Shown: in pieces, positions 1-10,960 of the stretch | Layout: every line of letters starts with the position of its first letter | Position numbering within the stretch: position 1 is the stretch's first letter | Assembly: GCA_009760855.2 (NCBI GenBank) | Contig: WPIO01000010.1 | Span: forward strand, 6,452,001 to 6,516,000 | Direction: 5' to 3' | DNA length: 64,000 bases | Source of the DNA: Cristatella mucedo | Lineage: Eukaryota; Bryozoa; Phylactolaemata; Cristatellidae | The notes under the pieces: model-generated | What the model was told of the DNA's origin: nothing | Database searches by the model: none | The model's input: only the letters and a program-made list of their open reading frames with translations | Translations under genes and position numbers: made by a program

Positions 1-170
1 TGGTACAATGCTTGGCCTGGTGGGGGAGTAGATCTGAAAAATAGGCTGGAGCCAAAGAATAAAGTAACCTAAAAGTGAGCCACACAACCTTGAATTTGAT
101 CAGTTCCTTGACTTCTAGTCATTGCAGGTCTGCGAGAAGTGGTGTGACATGGCAATGGCGAAGCCAACGA
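1..170 (-). mobile_element. LINE family 2 fragment, RT C-terminal region
   Basis: Read on the minus strand, this stretch gives a decayed version of the segment downstream of the reverse transcriptase in CR1/L2-like LINEs (a phenylalanine-lysine block, then a proline-tyrosine-leucine type block). The same block recurs at 13.9, 23.5 and 42.9 kb. It is truncated by the window edge and no frame stays open. It lies head to head with the plus-strand fragment that follows. Family assignment rests on similarity to the other copies in this window. Confidence 0.5.
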
Positions 171-279
171 CAGAAAGCCTAGCTGGGGGTATTTTGCACC
201 AGATGTAATCGTTTGATCGCACAAGCCGGTATTCTGACAAGCAGTGAGCTACAGGATTCAATACGGGATGTCATAAATG

Positions 280-660
280 CATGAACCAACTTAGACGTGG
301 TAGTTAATAAGCTCCAAAACCTGGATCTCACTCCCGACTTACGTGAAGACATCCCCTTACTTGATCACATTTAAAAAGAAATTAAAAACGGACCTATTTA
401 TGACAGAATTTTATGAGTCCCTGTGATTTGTCTTTTATGTGCTCAAGCATGCCGACACTGTTGCATTCTGCCACTAACCACAGTTGCATGATGGACCTGT
501 GCATGTCACCACTAACCACGCTATTCATGTTGTTTAACGAAGCATAATACCACTCGCCATTCGATCGTGTTTACTTTATAGCAAATTTAAAGTGCCTAGA
601 AAGAGATTAAGTTCTCTGAGGACACTTAATTAATTGTATTAATATTACTATAAGTCGCAG
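280..660 (+). mobile_element. LINE family 2, 3' end fragment
   Basis: It contains the C-terminal coding remnant (a Phe/Leu-Lys stretch then LFMT-like residues), the 3' UTR with its repeated 'ctgaccctgtgcatgtca' type motif, and the terminal stem-loop around 588-640, where AGAGA pairs with TCTCT. An ATT-rich tail follows. It is heavily 5' truncated, as is typical of target-primed reverse transcription. The tail directly abuts repeat R. Confidence 0.7.
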
Positions 661-1936
661 CCAGAGAATGAAAGGATTTAAAAGCCACAAACAGGACCTC
701 GATGTCATGTCGCTGCTTGCCGGATAGCTATGGTAGCAGTAAGAGGCATATACCTAACGATGACCTAAACGTGGTGGATACCAGTCCGATAGGAGGCAAG
801 CAATTATTATGCACTGCAGGTGGGATTGGCAGTCGATAAGAATCATTTGCCGCTACGCAAATAAGATTGCTAAACTAGATAGTATCTTTCTACACCAGTC
901 TCTTTCCGGGAGTAGTGATAGAGTGAGGCAGTGGCAAGAGTCAGGACAAAGAAGCTTGGCTGTCAAGTTTAGCACTCTTGGGTAGCCAAAGTTTTGCTGT
1001 CGCTACAGAATTCTGGCTTTGCCTAAAACATCTTTCTGTTTGACATAAACTAACTTAGCTGTTAATATACCCTACGTAAATGTAGGGCTTATGAATGACG
1101 AATCATGTGCTGTCACAACTTAATCTTTCAAGTTGACAACCTATGATTATGCACCTGATGTAAGCGTTAGCTTGCACGGGGTGGAGGAGTGCATTTTCAA
1201 TGCAGTCAGAAGTTGTCACTGGGTTTGCTTAGAGTGGGTGACATGGTAAATTCGCGACTTTTCCCCTATCGTGCTAGCTCAGCTTCAGCTTTTTCTGGTT
1301 TTGCTTGTGATATTGCTGCTCATCTGACCGACGCTATGCTTAGCAGCGGACTACAGGTTGACCGGATGTGGTCTACATCCGGGCGTGAATCATAGCACTC
1401 CTTTCCTTTCCTTTCTCAACCCCTATTGAGAGACAAAGTTATGTTTATGCTTCAGTAGCTCTAGGAATTTTGTGTTTCTTCAAACAGAAGGCAGTAGCAC
1501 ATTTCACTTGGCATGCTCATGCGGATGCAGCTGTAAAGTAACCCAGCACTCGCTATAGAGAATCTGCTGTTGGCAGCAGAAGAGATAACTTTCACACTTC
1601 TTCTCCACCAGCGCCGGATGCACGACCATGTGACCGCATGTTTGCGGCTCTTGGGGCAGCTCCAATGGCCCGCCTCGTCGATCAAAATGGACAAGTTACT
1701 TCGACTTCTCCCCCTAGTCGACTCCAGCTCGAATCTTCCGGTTCCAGACAAGGTAGCTTCCAAATGCAGCTGAATTTAATCGCACTGGGCATTTCGATTA
1801 CCAGCTGCTCCTAGCATACATAGCAGAGCTTCAGTGAACTGTGGCCATTGCCGAATTAGCCTTGGCATCCCGTTTTTCACAGGGGAAACGAATCTGCAGC
1901 AAGTCCATCTCACCAGGGTAACTGTACACGGTGTTT
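660..1936 (-). repeat. Dispersed repeat R, copy 1 (inverted)
   Basis: This stretch is the reverse complement of 27.69-28.98 kb over its whole length. Shared blocks can be followed by eye from the 'cgatgtcatgtcgct' area through the 'ctctatagagaatctg' area to the 'gtgtttacctaatat' area. No protein is recognisable in either copy; the short open frames at 1189-1395 and 1461-1763 look fortuitous. It is bounded by a LINE family 2 tail at low coordinates and a SINE B tail at high coordinates, exactly as in the other long copy. Confidence 0.75.
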
Positions 1937-1990
1937 ACCTAATATAACTCATTTATCTAGCGCCCTAAGATAACTTAGATATCTATTCAG
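1937..1990 (-). mobile_element. SINE B 3' tail, truncated
   Basis: On the minus strand this is the SINE B tail: a gcctgaatag-like start, the stem-loop ending in agggcgct, then atgagttata. The tRNA-like 5' part is missing. The tail joins repeat R on one side and the broken end of the Ty3/gypsy element on the other, so this is the breakpoint that removed the integrase. Confidence 0.6.
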
Positions 1991-2384
1991 GCACACAGCG
2001 CACGCCACGGGGCTCGAATTCAGTAGGAACACGCGAGAGGGCGTCGGCGTTGGAATTAGCCTTGCCGCAACGGTACCGGACCTCCATGTCGTACTCCTGC
2101 AATTCAAGACCCCACCGAGCCAAGCGGTTGGAGTCATGGTTGCCTCGCAGGACCCATACGAGTGGTTGATGGTCGGTGAGGACCAAGAACTTGTGTCCAT
2201 ACAGATACCCGCGGAAGTGGCGTACGGCAGTCACTACCGCAAGAGCCTCTCGTTCGACAGTCGAATAACGGCGTTCGGTATCGTTTAAGACGCGGCTGTA
2301 GTAGGCGACGGGGTGCTCTTTGCCATCAACTACTTGTCCTAGCACTGCCCCTACAGCAGCTGCGCTTGCGTCAGTGCAGAGCAC
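1983..2384 (-). pseudogene. Ty3/gypsy RNase H
   Basis: It contains the four acidic residues of the retroelement RNase H fold: Asp in LCTDAS, Glu in STVEREALAVV, Asp in LTDHQPL and Asp in NADALSRV. The domain follows RT and is displaced by a frameshift near 2400. It ends about 15 residues after the last motif, where the element is cut; in intact Ty3/gypsy elements the spacer and integrase (zinc finger plus DDE core) would follow. Confidence 0.92.
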
Positions 2385-2426
2385 GAAGGGTATTGAAAAA
2401 AATCTGGAAATCGAAGAACCGGCTCC

Positions 2427-3752
2427 CTACTCAGATGGTCCCGGAGAACAGCGAATGCTTGTTCGCAATCTGCAGTCCATCAAAAAACACTTGGCCTTGC
2501 GGAGCAGATTGGTCAACGGTGTAGCCACTTTAGCAAAAGCAGGGATAAACTTGCGATAGTATGACGCCAACCCCAGGAACTGAAGCACTGTGGCGAGCGA
2601 GTGTGGTCGCGGGTATGCATTCACCTTGGCGACGTTCTCGGGGTCTGGCCGCATCCCGGCAGATGACAACATATGCCCAAGGTAGCGTACTGTTTGCCGC
2701 GCGAATTGGCATTTTGACGGTTTTACCTTAAGACCATTGGAGCGTAGGCGCTCCAAGACTCTCGACAGACGCAACAAATGGTCCTCAAAGGTTCTCGAGA
2801 ATATCAGAATGTCGTCTAGGTAGACAAGGCATTCGGACCAGTTGAGATTAGCTAGACAATAGTCCATGGCACGCTGAAATGTGCTAGGCGCATTACATAG
2901 CCCGAAACTCATTTTCAAAAATTGGAATTTCCCTCGATAAGTGGTGAACGCAGTCTTCTGTCTATCGTCGGGGTGAACGGCAACCTGCCAATATCCCGAT
3001 GCTAAATCTGGCGTACTAAAGTAGCCTGCCCCACCCAACAACTGGCTGACCTCATCGGGTCGAGGAAGCGGATAACAGTCCTTAACAGTGACCGAGTTCA
3101 ACTTCCTATAGTCTACGCAGAACCGGTAAGTACCATCCTTCTTCTTCACCAGGATGACAGGAGAGGACCACGGGCCAACACTGGGCTCAATGATTCCTCC
3201 TTCCAACATTTCGTCGATCTGATGGACAATTTCGTGTCGCAGGGCCTGGGGGACCGGATACGGCCTACAGTGAATAGGCGCTGCGTTGCGAGTGTCAATC
3301 CTGTGGGTGACAGAGTCCATTAGGCCCAGGTCCAGATTGTTGGTCGCGAATACATCGCAAAAGGTCGACAACAATTGAGTGAGGGCTCTTTTCTGGGTCT
3401 CAGAAAGATCCGACTGGGATAGGTTGAATTGCACACTATCCGTACCGACGAAGCCCACGCGGTTGGTGGGGGGCCGTCTGTCAGGAGAGTTGGCGGCAGG
3501 GAACACCGGTTCAGCGAAGCCGAGGCAGGTCAAATAAAACAAAAAAACCGGACATGTTGACATATTTAAGATTCTAACTGGCAGAAGTCCGCCCATCGGA
3601 GCCACCACGGCCCGAGCAGCTGTGAGCCCTTTACCATTAAGTCGGTCAGCATTTGCCTCGAAAAGGAGAAGACCTAATGTAGGGGTCCCTCCATTACGCC
3701 CTGCAGTAAGCGTTGGCAGCGTGGGGCAATCGTGATGTCTGTCGCAAGGCAC
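2427..3752 (-). pseudogene. pol: Ty3/gypsy reverse transcriptase
   Basis: The frame is open for 441 codons. Visible RT blocks in order are WSSPVILVKKKDGTYRFCVDYR, the palm aspartate in TPDLASGYWQV, SFGLCNAPSTFQ, the catalytic YLDD in VYLDDILIFS, and the connection segment QFLGLASYYRKFIPAF. This order and the YLDD box are characteristic of Ty3/gypsy. The frame ends at a stop at 2427, just before RNase H continues in another frame. The first 60-80 residues do not resemble RT and probably belong to the protease-RT linker read in a shifted frame. Confidence 0.93.
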
Positions 3753-3786
3753 ACCTGGCGCGGAGGAGGTACAGCCTCAGAGGGAC

Positions 3787-4146
3787 CTACAAGCGGTAGA
3801 TGGTGGTCACCCACCTGCACGGCTCCGTGCCTATAGTCGTACGTGACGGCGGTAGAGTAGCAAGAAAGTTGGTACCCAGCAGCAGCGGTTGCAGAGACTC
3901 GGTGGTGACATAAAATTGGTGCTCGCGGGTGATGCTTCCCACTTGCACGCTCGCGGTCACGGCCCCGATTATAGGTAAGGTAGAACCCGTTATACTGGAG
4001 GCCCGAACAAGGGAGGCCGATATCAAGGAAATATTCGCACCGGTGTCCCATAGTGCAGGGATCAGGACACCATTCACCTTCACCAGCGCGATGGTGTGTG
4101 GGGCGATGGTGTGTGGGGCGGGGGGCCCCGGTGTCCACGGCTTCAT
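3787..4146 (-). pseudogene. Ty3/gypsy aspartic protease
   Basis: The motif ALWDTGANISLIS is the retropepsin catalytic loop (DTG followed by A), preceded by a beta strand with VNGVLIPAL. The frame differs from gag upstream and ends in a stop at 3787 before RT, so it is separated by frameshifts. A small duplicated block (PHTIAPHTIA) lies just before the catalytic domain. The enzyme would cleave the Gag-Pol polyprotein in the particle. Whether the gag/protease frame change is a natural recoding site or a lesion cannot be told from one copy. Confidence 0.85.
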
Positions 4147-4168
4147 GCCGCATCGGCGCCCGTGCTAG

Positions 4169-6184
4169 TCACTCCTGTTGAGACGGTGCCGACCGAGCGT
4201 CCCAGAAACCGCAGCCATTACGACCAAAACCGCTCTCAGATACCTGGCCAGCCATGGGCTGTGTCTGGACGCCGGTCGAGGATGAAGGTATCCACCCAGC
4301 CGAAGCATAGTTCGCGTCCCTACTCCCACCAAGAGAACCGGAAGATTCCGGCCCATGGGGTTGCCAGGCCGAAAGGTGTGGAGGGGAACCGCCTGGATTG
4401 TAGCGTACTGGCTCGCTGGGGCTTCGATCAGCCGACTCGTAATGGAACGGCCTGCCACGTCCTGCGTCCGCCCAGCCATTCCTGTGACCCATGGCAGCCT
4501 GCACCCGGTCGTCGGAACGCCGACTGTTGTGTGCGAATGGCCTACGCCCGATGGTCAGGTCGGCCTGTGGGCAGTTACCAGCGGTGTGGCCTGGTTTGGA
4601 ACAAATCCTGCAGAGGGGGCGGCCTTCCTTGGTATGGAAGCCGGATGAAGAATTAAAGGGCTTACGCGGCGCCGGGCGGGGCTCGTACGATTGTCTACGG
4701 GTGGGGTCGAAGTTTTCCCTCTTCCCCTCGGCAAGCAGGTCACACACCTTGGTCATTTGCCCGGCCAATGCATCCACCTTACTCTCTATATCGCGCGAAA
4801 TATGGGCCCTATCCCTTCCTGATGGGTATGGGCGGCCTTGGTCGCCGGCGTGCGCGGCAGAAGCAGCCCCGCGACTGAAGAAGCGAGGGTTGGCTTCGCA
4901 TCTTTCAGCGAAAGCTAGAGCTTCGTCTAGGCAGGCACAGTCTTTGGCAAAGACGGCGCCGCTAATGTCGGGATGAAGGCCCCCAATGAACAAGGAGAGG
5001 ACCATAGCGTCACGGTCCGCCTGCGGAGTAGTAGGGTAAGCGACGGCTGCAGTATCTACAAGGTGTCTATAGAAATCATAAACGCTTTGCGAAGCGCCCT
5101 GGCGACAACCGTGTAGGGCCCCGCGAGCAGCATCGCGACGCACGCCAGCGGTGAACGTTCACACCAGTTCACCTTTCATTTCCTCAAATGTACATCGCTG
5201 GCCTGGCTCAGCCGTTCATAGACCGAGCAATATACGTCGAGCGCTCGGCCGCGAAAATATGCCCCCAAGCGCAATAGCTGAAGGTCCGGAGACCATCCGC
5301 AGGACCTAGAAAGTACCTCATAGTCGCTGATCCACCGTGGGAAGGAGTCCCCGGTAAGGTGCCAGTTGCAGCGGTGAGGCCTCTACGCTCCCGTCAAATG
5401 AGGCTGTGGGTTCGGGCACTACGAAGATCCGGCTCGGCAATGCCGGCTCAGCCGTGCGAGGAGTCTGCTCAGCGCGCGGGCTAGCGACAGGTCGGACGTA
5501 GTCTCCGCTCGCATTAGCCGCCGGCGCGAAAATAAGGGCGGCGTCCGAGTGCGCCTGTGGCTTTTCCGAATGGTCCGGCCGCGGATAGCTTGCCGCGCCA
5601 CCGGAAGCAGGGTTAGCAGAAAAAGGCTCCGCGCGGGGTGAAGGAAAGATAGCGGTCGCAGCGTGCGAAGCATGAGCAGCGTGCGAAGCATGAGCAGCGT
5701 GCGAAGCATGAGCAGCGTGCGAAGCATGAGCAGCGTGCGAAGCATGAGCAGCGTGCGAAGCATGAGCAGCGTGCGGCGGAGCGACTCCTGCCGGGCACGT
5801 CGTAACGTACGGGGCGTAACCTTCGGCGCGTCGCAAGGCGGTGGGCGCAGCATACCCCTCCGGGTGCGGTAAGAGACCGACCGCGTACTGCGATGGCGAA
5901 TGAAGTACGGTCGGAGCACCGTGCGGCGCAGCTGGCGGGGTGCCGGTCGGCGGCAAAGTTACCGACCCGGCTGGTGTGCTGGCGCTGGGGCGGCTGACCC
6001 GCGAAGCCGCCGCCGCGCGTAGCTGCGCGTTCTCTTCCTCAAGCACGCGTAAACGCTCAGTCAAATCGCGACTGATCGAAGCAAAAATAGGGCGATCGTT
6101 TATGCTCGCCTGCAGAATGTCGAACGCTGGGCCGGAGTTATTCAATAGCCCCGAACCGTTAAACGACGCCATCCCCACGTCCAA
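4169..6184 (-). pseudogene. gag: Ty3/gypsy gag (broken)
   Basis: The first part (6184-5318) starts at an ATG just after the PBS and is rich in Ala, Pro and Ser. It has a short coiled-coil-like stretch (LRVLEEENAQL) near residue 50 and a repeated HAAHAS segment. The second part (5143-4169) has a capsid-like helical region followed by one zinc knuckle, CRICSKPGHTAGNC, of the form CX2CX4HX4C, which is typical of retroelement nucleocapsid. At least two frameshifts, near 5360 and 5165, separate the halves. Gag would form the cytoplasmic particle that packages element RNA. Confidence 0.85.
5661..5774 (-). repeat. 18-bp minisatellite inside gag
   Basis: Six perfect 18-bp units and a partial seventh encode the hexapeptide HAAHAS in the gag frame. 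The length is a multiple of three, so copy-number change would keep the frame. The other frames over this array give artificial repetitive proteins on both strands; these are not genes. Confidence 0.95.
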
Positions 6185-6205
6185 TCAAGAAGGTTGCAGG
6201 TGTTT

Positions 6206-6228
6206 CGAATCAAAAGCAGGGTCACCAA
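6206..6228 (-). promoter_or_regulatory. Primer binding site of the Ty3/gypsy element
   Basis: On the minus strand, just inside the LTR, the sequence reads TGGTGACCCTGC and continues. Starting with TGG next to the LTR is the usual layout for a site complementary to a tRNA 3' CCA end. The particular tRNA was not determined. Confidence 0.65.
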
Positions 6229-6229
6229 A

Positions 6230-6640
6230 TGTAACCGCGTAGAGGTTCGTCCCCCGGTTCTCTACCGGTGGACTGTGTGATGCAGTGCTGCAGTGCGGTT
6301 AAAACACAGGCGGCCACAACTGGGTGCCGAAAGCAACAGTTTATTGTGGGCATGTTAGTAGTGGTTACGCGCCGGCGCAAGCGCTTTACGCGGCGCGTAC
6401 CGGACCGACGGAGTTAACTGCGCGAACTCCCGAAGCCCGAGTATAACCAACTACCCTGTGCGTTTACGCGGCGCGTACCGGACCGACGGAGTTAACTAAG
6501 CGAACTCCCGAAGCCCGCGTATAATACACTAACCTATGCGCGCGTCGCTTGCAATTGCGAAGGCGGGTTGCTACAGCACCCCAAGATACGAGCAGCTAAC
6601 TAAGTAGCCGGCAGAACACAACTGCGCAGTCTAAGTTACA
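6230..6640 (-). repeat. 5' LTR of the Ty3/gypsy element (411 bp)
   Basis: It is bounded by perfect 6-bp terminal inverted repeats, TGTAAC at 6230 and GTTACA ending at 6640, and lies directly beside the primer binding site. On the minus strand it carries an AATAAA signal (6345-6340), about 110 nt before the LTR 3' end. A 78-bp tandem duplication (6386-6463 and 6464-6541) is internal. The outer boundary is inferred from the terminal inverted repeat because the partner LTR is missing; a 4-5 bp target duplication therefore cannot be tested. Confidence 0.75.
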
Positions 6641-6669
6641 CTTAGCTGTTCGTCGCCGTAGGTTCGTCT

Positions 6670-6855
6670 CTCGTGCTCTCGAAGCGTAGTCTCGCATCGA
6701 CTACCAAGCTGCAGCTCTGAGCTCTCGGGGCGTAGTCCCTGCTCGACTACCCAAGCTCTCTCAGCTCTCGGGGCGTAGTCTCTCTCGACTACCCAAGCTG
6801 CAGCCCTGAGCTCTCTGGGCGTAGTCTCTGCTCGACTACCCAAGCTGTCCGAGTA
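6670..6855. repeat. Four tandem units of about 43-46 bp
   Basis: The block gcgtagtc followed by ctcgactaccca recurs at 6684, 6730, 6773 and 6819. The array lies outside the LTR boundary at 6640. No coding role is apparent. Confidence 0.85.
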
Positions 6856-6933
6856 AGCTCTCACTCGTCTCATTATATTCTCTCTCCTTTCCACTACTGA
6901 CCTCGCGCGCCGCTGCTATTTCTACTTCAGCAT

Positions 6934-7160
6934 ATTAGTCGGTGCACATCCTGACCGCAACGTCTGCACCAGGCTTCATTCTAACTTTAGCGGGTAGACC
7001 AGGAGTCGGGCTTGTACTAGCTGTCCAAGTCGAACCCGCTAAGACAACCACATTAGTCGCTCCATCTCCTAACCGCATCGCCTGCATAAAGCTCCATTCT
7101 AACCTGAGCTAGGTGAGTCAGGAGCTGGGTCTGTACTAGGCGCCCTAGTCGACCCCCCCC
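6934..7160. repeat. 118-bp tandem duplication
   Basis: The block starting attagtcg recurs at 6934 and 7052. The two units diverge at scattered positions, so the duplication is not recent. Confidence 0.8.
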
Positions 7161-7194
7161 TCTAAGGCAAGGGCTCCCATCGCGGCTAAGCTGA

Positions 7195-7670
7195 GAGCTG
7201 CACCAGTGCAGATTCTCTATAGCGAGTGCTAGGTTAGTGTACAGCTTCAAATACGCTTCCGCAGGGCAAGCGAAAAGCGTTACTGCCTTTTTTAAGGAAA
7301 CACGGCATGTCGGGCGCCACTTAAACATAACCAATAGTATATCACCTATATTTGCCTGTGTCGCTTGAGAGCAGCAAGGCAAGGCATGCGGCGAGAGTCA
7401 GGCCCGGCCCCGGAGTTTGGTCAATTTCGGTCGACCGGTAGTCTGCTCTCGGAAGTAGCTTTGGCCGGATTAACTGCAGCAGCAGCGCCAGCAAAATAAG
7501 AACGAGCTGAAGCTGAGTGCGCAAGAAGGATGGCGGAGTTGCAAACTCATCAAGTGACTAATTCAGCGACGCCTCGGTCACGACTATAGACTGCTTTGCA
7601 CGTGCACTCCACAACCCCAGCAAACAAACACCTACATCAGATTTCTAAGTGTACGGCGACGACTAGGAAG
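7195..7670 (+). repeat. Dispersed repeat R, partial copy 2
   Basis: The block around 'gattctctatag', then 'aagcgaaaagcgttactgcc' and then 'cacctacatcag' matches the same order at about 28.07-28.50 kb on the plus strand. Both ends of R are missing. It is opposite in orientation to copy 1, so R copies flank the Ty3 element in inverted orientation. Confidence 0.6.
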
Positions 7671-8225
7671 AAAAGGCTAACAGGACTCAATTCTTCTTCC
7701 ACTAGTCTATTATTTATGGATTAAGACTTTCTCTTTTTAAAACTAAGTTTGGTTTTTCTACGACTAAGTTAGCTTTTGCAAATAGACTGTAATTGGGAAA
7801 ACTCACTTCGAGCAATGACTATATTATAGGCTGAGACCGTTTTATAATTAATAGCTGAAAGCATTTATGCTTTCTGCTTTATCACAAAATACAGTTTTCT
7901 GCTTCATTTTAATTTTTGCAGGCCAGTTAAGACAAATTACGGTAAAGCAAATTTAAGAAGTTTTCAATAATTGTGGAAGACTGAACGGACGCGCTTTTGC
8001 GGTCAAGTATATGCAAGCAATAAAACTTGTTTTTATCAATTCAAACATTTATTACGAGTCTAAACATGAAACGGCGTGTATACCTTACAGCTGGTGCTTT
8101 AGCTAGTCAATGGAATCCTCAAGATCCAGTTCACTGGCTGTCATAGGAGCTCAGCAAATTATATTTTATAAATAAAATTGTTACTAAGACGTAATGGATG
8201 GTACTCATGCCCTATTCACTGTGGC
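7670..8225. other. No gene recognised
   Basis: AT-rich stretch with no convincing frame and no match to the other repeats in the window. Confidence 0.5.
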
Positions 8226-8228
8226 ATA

Positions 8229-8397
8229 GTCGAGCCGTGATATCACACGAGGTAAGGTGGTTGCTTTTATGTCCTCGGCCTAGAGGTCGTGGGTTCGATT
8301 CCTGTAGTGGGCGATCCTTTATCGCCACTGCAAGCGGTGGTGACAGCCGTCAAATCTCTTCTGTCGCTATACAAAAAGATGCTGGTTAAGCAGCTGG
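8229..8397 (+). mobile_element. SINE A (tRNA-derived)
   Basis: The first half resembles a tRNA. An A-box-like segment is followed by a clear B box in gtgggttcgattcctg, the internal promoter of RNA polymerase III. The second half is a non-tRNA body with a self-complementary stretch (ccactgcaagcggtgg) and ends near 'ctgttaaatcagct'-type sequence. At least five copies occur in this window. It is not a functional tRNA, because the acceptor and anticodon stems do not pair. Confidence 0.8.
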
Positions 8398-8691
8398 AAT
8401 TTATTTTCATTTGTTTACCAAATTGTTTTAAATAGTTATGGAGCCACGTCCTCATTTTGAAAAATACGCTGGAAATTCCAGTATCAGTTTTTGTCTTTGG
8501 TGAATGCTGCGGTAAGGTGGGAAAATGGTAACTTGAGGATAGATAAGTCTACGATAAGTACCCTTGAGGTAAAATTCAAAGCGCCGAGCACCGTTGGAGC
8601 AAGTAGATCGGATATCGAAGATAGTTTGTAAAAGATTAAGCAAAGCAGTTAAAAGCTCAATTCTTAGCGGCCAACTTTATAAAAATAAAAA

Positions 8692-8864
8692 AATCCTAGC
8701 TGATTAAACAGCCTCTTTTTATAAAGCGACAGAAGAGCCTTTACGGCTATCACCACCGCTTGCAGTGGCGATAAAGAATCGCCCACTGCAGGAATCGAAC
8801 CCAAGACCTCGGGACCGAGGTCGTGAAAGCAACCGCCTTACCTAGTGTGCCATCGTGGCTCACT
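8692..8864 (-). mobile_element. SINE A copy
   Basis: Minus-strand copy of the same element as at 8.23 kb, with the B box as ggaatcgaaccc on the plus strand. It is close to full length and one of the best preserved. The pair at 8.2 and 8.7 kb is inverted with about 300 bp between them. Confidence 0.85.
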
Positions 8865-9248
8865 TGATTAGATGCGTTGCCGCGGACGCCGCTAAAATTC
8901 CATCTCCGCTAAACTAAACACTGTTTTGCGCTCAGCCGTCTGAGAAATATACTTACTGACGCATTCCAGAAAATCTCAGCTGGTTGACCAAAGCCAATTT
9001 GGCAACAAGCCTTAGATAGTTTAGCCAAATGGTTTATCGAAATGTATCCTATTTAGTGCGGGTCCGTCCGAAAAAGTAGTTGGCTTTCTTACGATCAGAT
9101 TAGCTAGGGACATCGGGACACGGCCATACGTTTGTGAATATCTGATATTTGCTTATTAGCGAACTGTTCATAACCGAGGTTGGCTGTCTCGACAACTGCA
9201 CCGCGTGCTGTGATGCTGGGACCAACAGTAGAGAGAAAGATGAAATGC

Positions 9249-9530
<282 letters not shown>

Positions 9531-9559
9531 TCGAGTGCTTGCTTGATCTATAAAGAGTT

Positions 9560-10430
9560 TACACAGACATTTACTCGATCGGACCTGCGTGACTGGTGGC
9601 TGACAACCAATCCTGTCAGACGCTCGACGTGCAGTGCGTAGTGATGCTGCTCGAATAGTGCGATCGGACTGAGCTAACAGACGGGCGAGCTGGGTGACGA
9701 TATAGTGCTCCGAGAGAAAGAACGCTCGCTCGCAGCCGCTCCTTTGAGCGAAACGTAAAGCTCGACTCGCTTTCGCACTAACATAAGCGACGGCAGATCT
9801 CGCGCGCCCTTGCGAAGCACTGTCCCCCTGGCGCGTCTCCGTCGGGCGGCAGCAAGCGTTAGGGGGCGGGACGACGCTGCGGGTCTGCCTGCCTGCCTAC
9901 CTGGCTGCCGTACTCGCCTATCGCTACGCCCAGACGTGGAGGGCGCATGCACGCGCTGCCCAAAGCCGCATTTCGCGCTTCACATATGCAATGGGGATTG
10001 AGCCCATGGCCTCCATCTTCTAATACATTTACGCTGACTTCGGTCGTTTAAGATGAGCACCTTAAACCCGTGGGCCAAACCAGGGCGACCACAATGAAAC
10101 GAAGCGCCAGCCACTCAAGCTGGTTCGCCCAGGTGCCCTCGTGCCAAGCGCGTTTGATCTCGTGCTAAGTGTGTTGTTCTAACGCAATTATTCGATTAAT
10201 CTATTCTAATGTAGTAATATTTCTTAGAAATTATATACTACGTCATACTTATGTAATGCTACGATACGGTTTGAACTAACTATCATTTTAAGATAATATC
10301 ATATACCAAACTATAAAATATTGCAATTTAATAAGTTCATGATGTATCATAATATGATATACAATGTAATACAGTCTTTTATTGCATAATACGCAGTAAT
10401 ACACTGTGTTAATACCGTAGGTACTTGCTA
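9560..10430. other. No gene recognised
   Basis: A GC-richer part (9560-10180) is followed by an AT-rich part. Open frames are short and unlike known proteins. Confidence 0.45.
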
Positions 10431-10434
10431 TAAT

Positions 10435-10960
10435 ACTAATAATAATACACTTGATAAAGTGCCCTCAAAGAATTCGATCTCTTTCTAGACGCTTTACATA
10501 TGCTGCCAAAAGTAACGCGATTGAATCGTGAGTAATATCACGCTTGATAAACAACATGAATAACATGGTTACGGATGACATGCGTAGGGTCAGCATGCAA
10601 GTATTTTTAGTGGCAGCATGCACAGTGTCAGCAAGCATAGGCACATTGAGGACGAATCACAGGGACCTAATAAATTCTGTCCTAAATAGGAGTGTTTGTA
10701 AGTTCTTTTTAAATGTGGTCAAGTCAAGGAATGTTTCGACTCATTTCGGGAGTTTACTTCCATTTCAAGTTCCAAGTCGGGAGTTCAAGTTCCAGGCTTT
10801 GGGACCATACGAGCCAAGTGCACGGTCTCTAAAGGAGTTAACGTTTTTAAGAAGTTCGAATAAAACGTTAGATTCCTAAAAGTAGGCTAAACAATGCTTG
10901 GATCTGAGAGATGTCTGGAGCCAAGGAATGAAGTGACCTAAAAGTGAGCGACAAAACCAC
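10435..10960 (-). mobile_element. LINE family 2, 3' end fragment
   Basis: On the minus strand it holds the C-terminal coding remnant, the 3' UTR, the terminal stem-loop near 10450-10490 (plus strand reads gcgccctca... and tctctttctag) and an ATT-rich tail. The plus-strand open frame at 10544-10879 is only the antisense of this repeat. Confidence 0.75.

Larger units (their letters stand above)
1983..6640 (-). mobile_element. Ty3/gypsy LTR retrotransposon, 3'-truncated
   Basis: On the minus strand the order is 5' LTR (6640-6230), primer binding site, gag, protease, reverse transcriptase and RNase H. Integrase and the 3' LTR, expected downstream, are absent: RNase H runs straight into a SINE tail at about 1985. 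Gag, protease, RT and RNase H lie in different frames separated by stops, so the copy is dead. A DTG protease, a YLDD reverse transcriptase and RNase H following RT identify Ty3/gypsy (Metaviridae) rather than Copia or Bel. The subfamily was not assigned. Confidence 0.92.

Noticed and set aside
5661-5774. Short regular repeats resembling a CRISPR array
   Set aside because: The units are contiguous without spacers, lie in a gag coding region, and the genome is eukaryotic.
5419-5919. Repetitive proteins over the gag minisatellite in other frames
   Set aside because: The gag frame (HAAHAS) fits the start codon after the PBS. The MLRTLL-, CSCFAR- and SVRSMS-type frames are shadows.
8229-8310. 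tRNA-like sequence with a clear B box
   Set aside because: The acceptor and anticodon stems do not pair, and the same unit with a common non-tRNA body recurs many times. It is a SINE, not a tRNA gene. The same holds for the SINE B copies.
10544-10879. 111-codon open frame
   Set aside because: It is antisense to a LINE family 2 3' end that recurs elsewhere.
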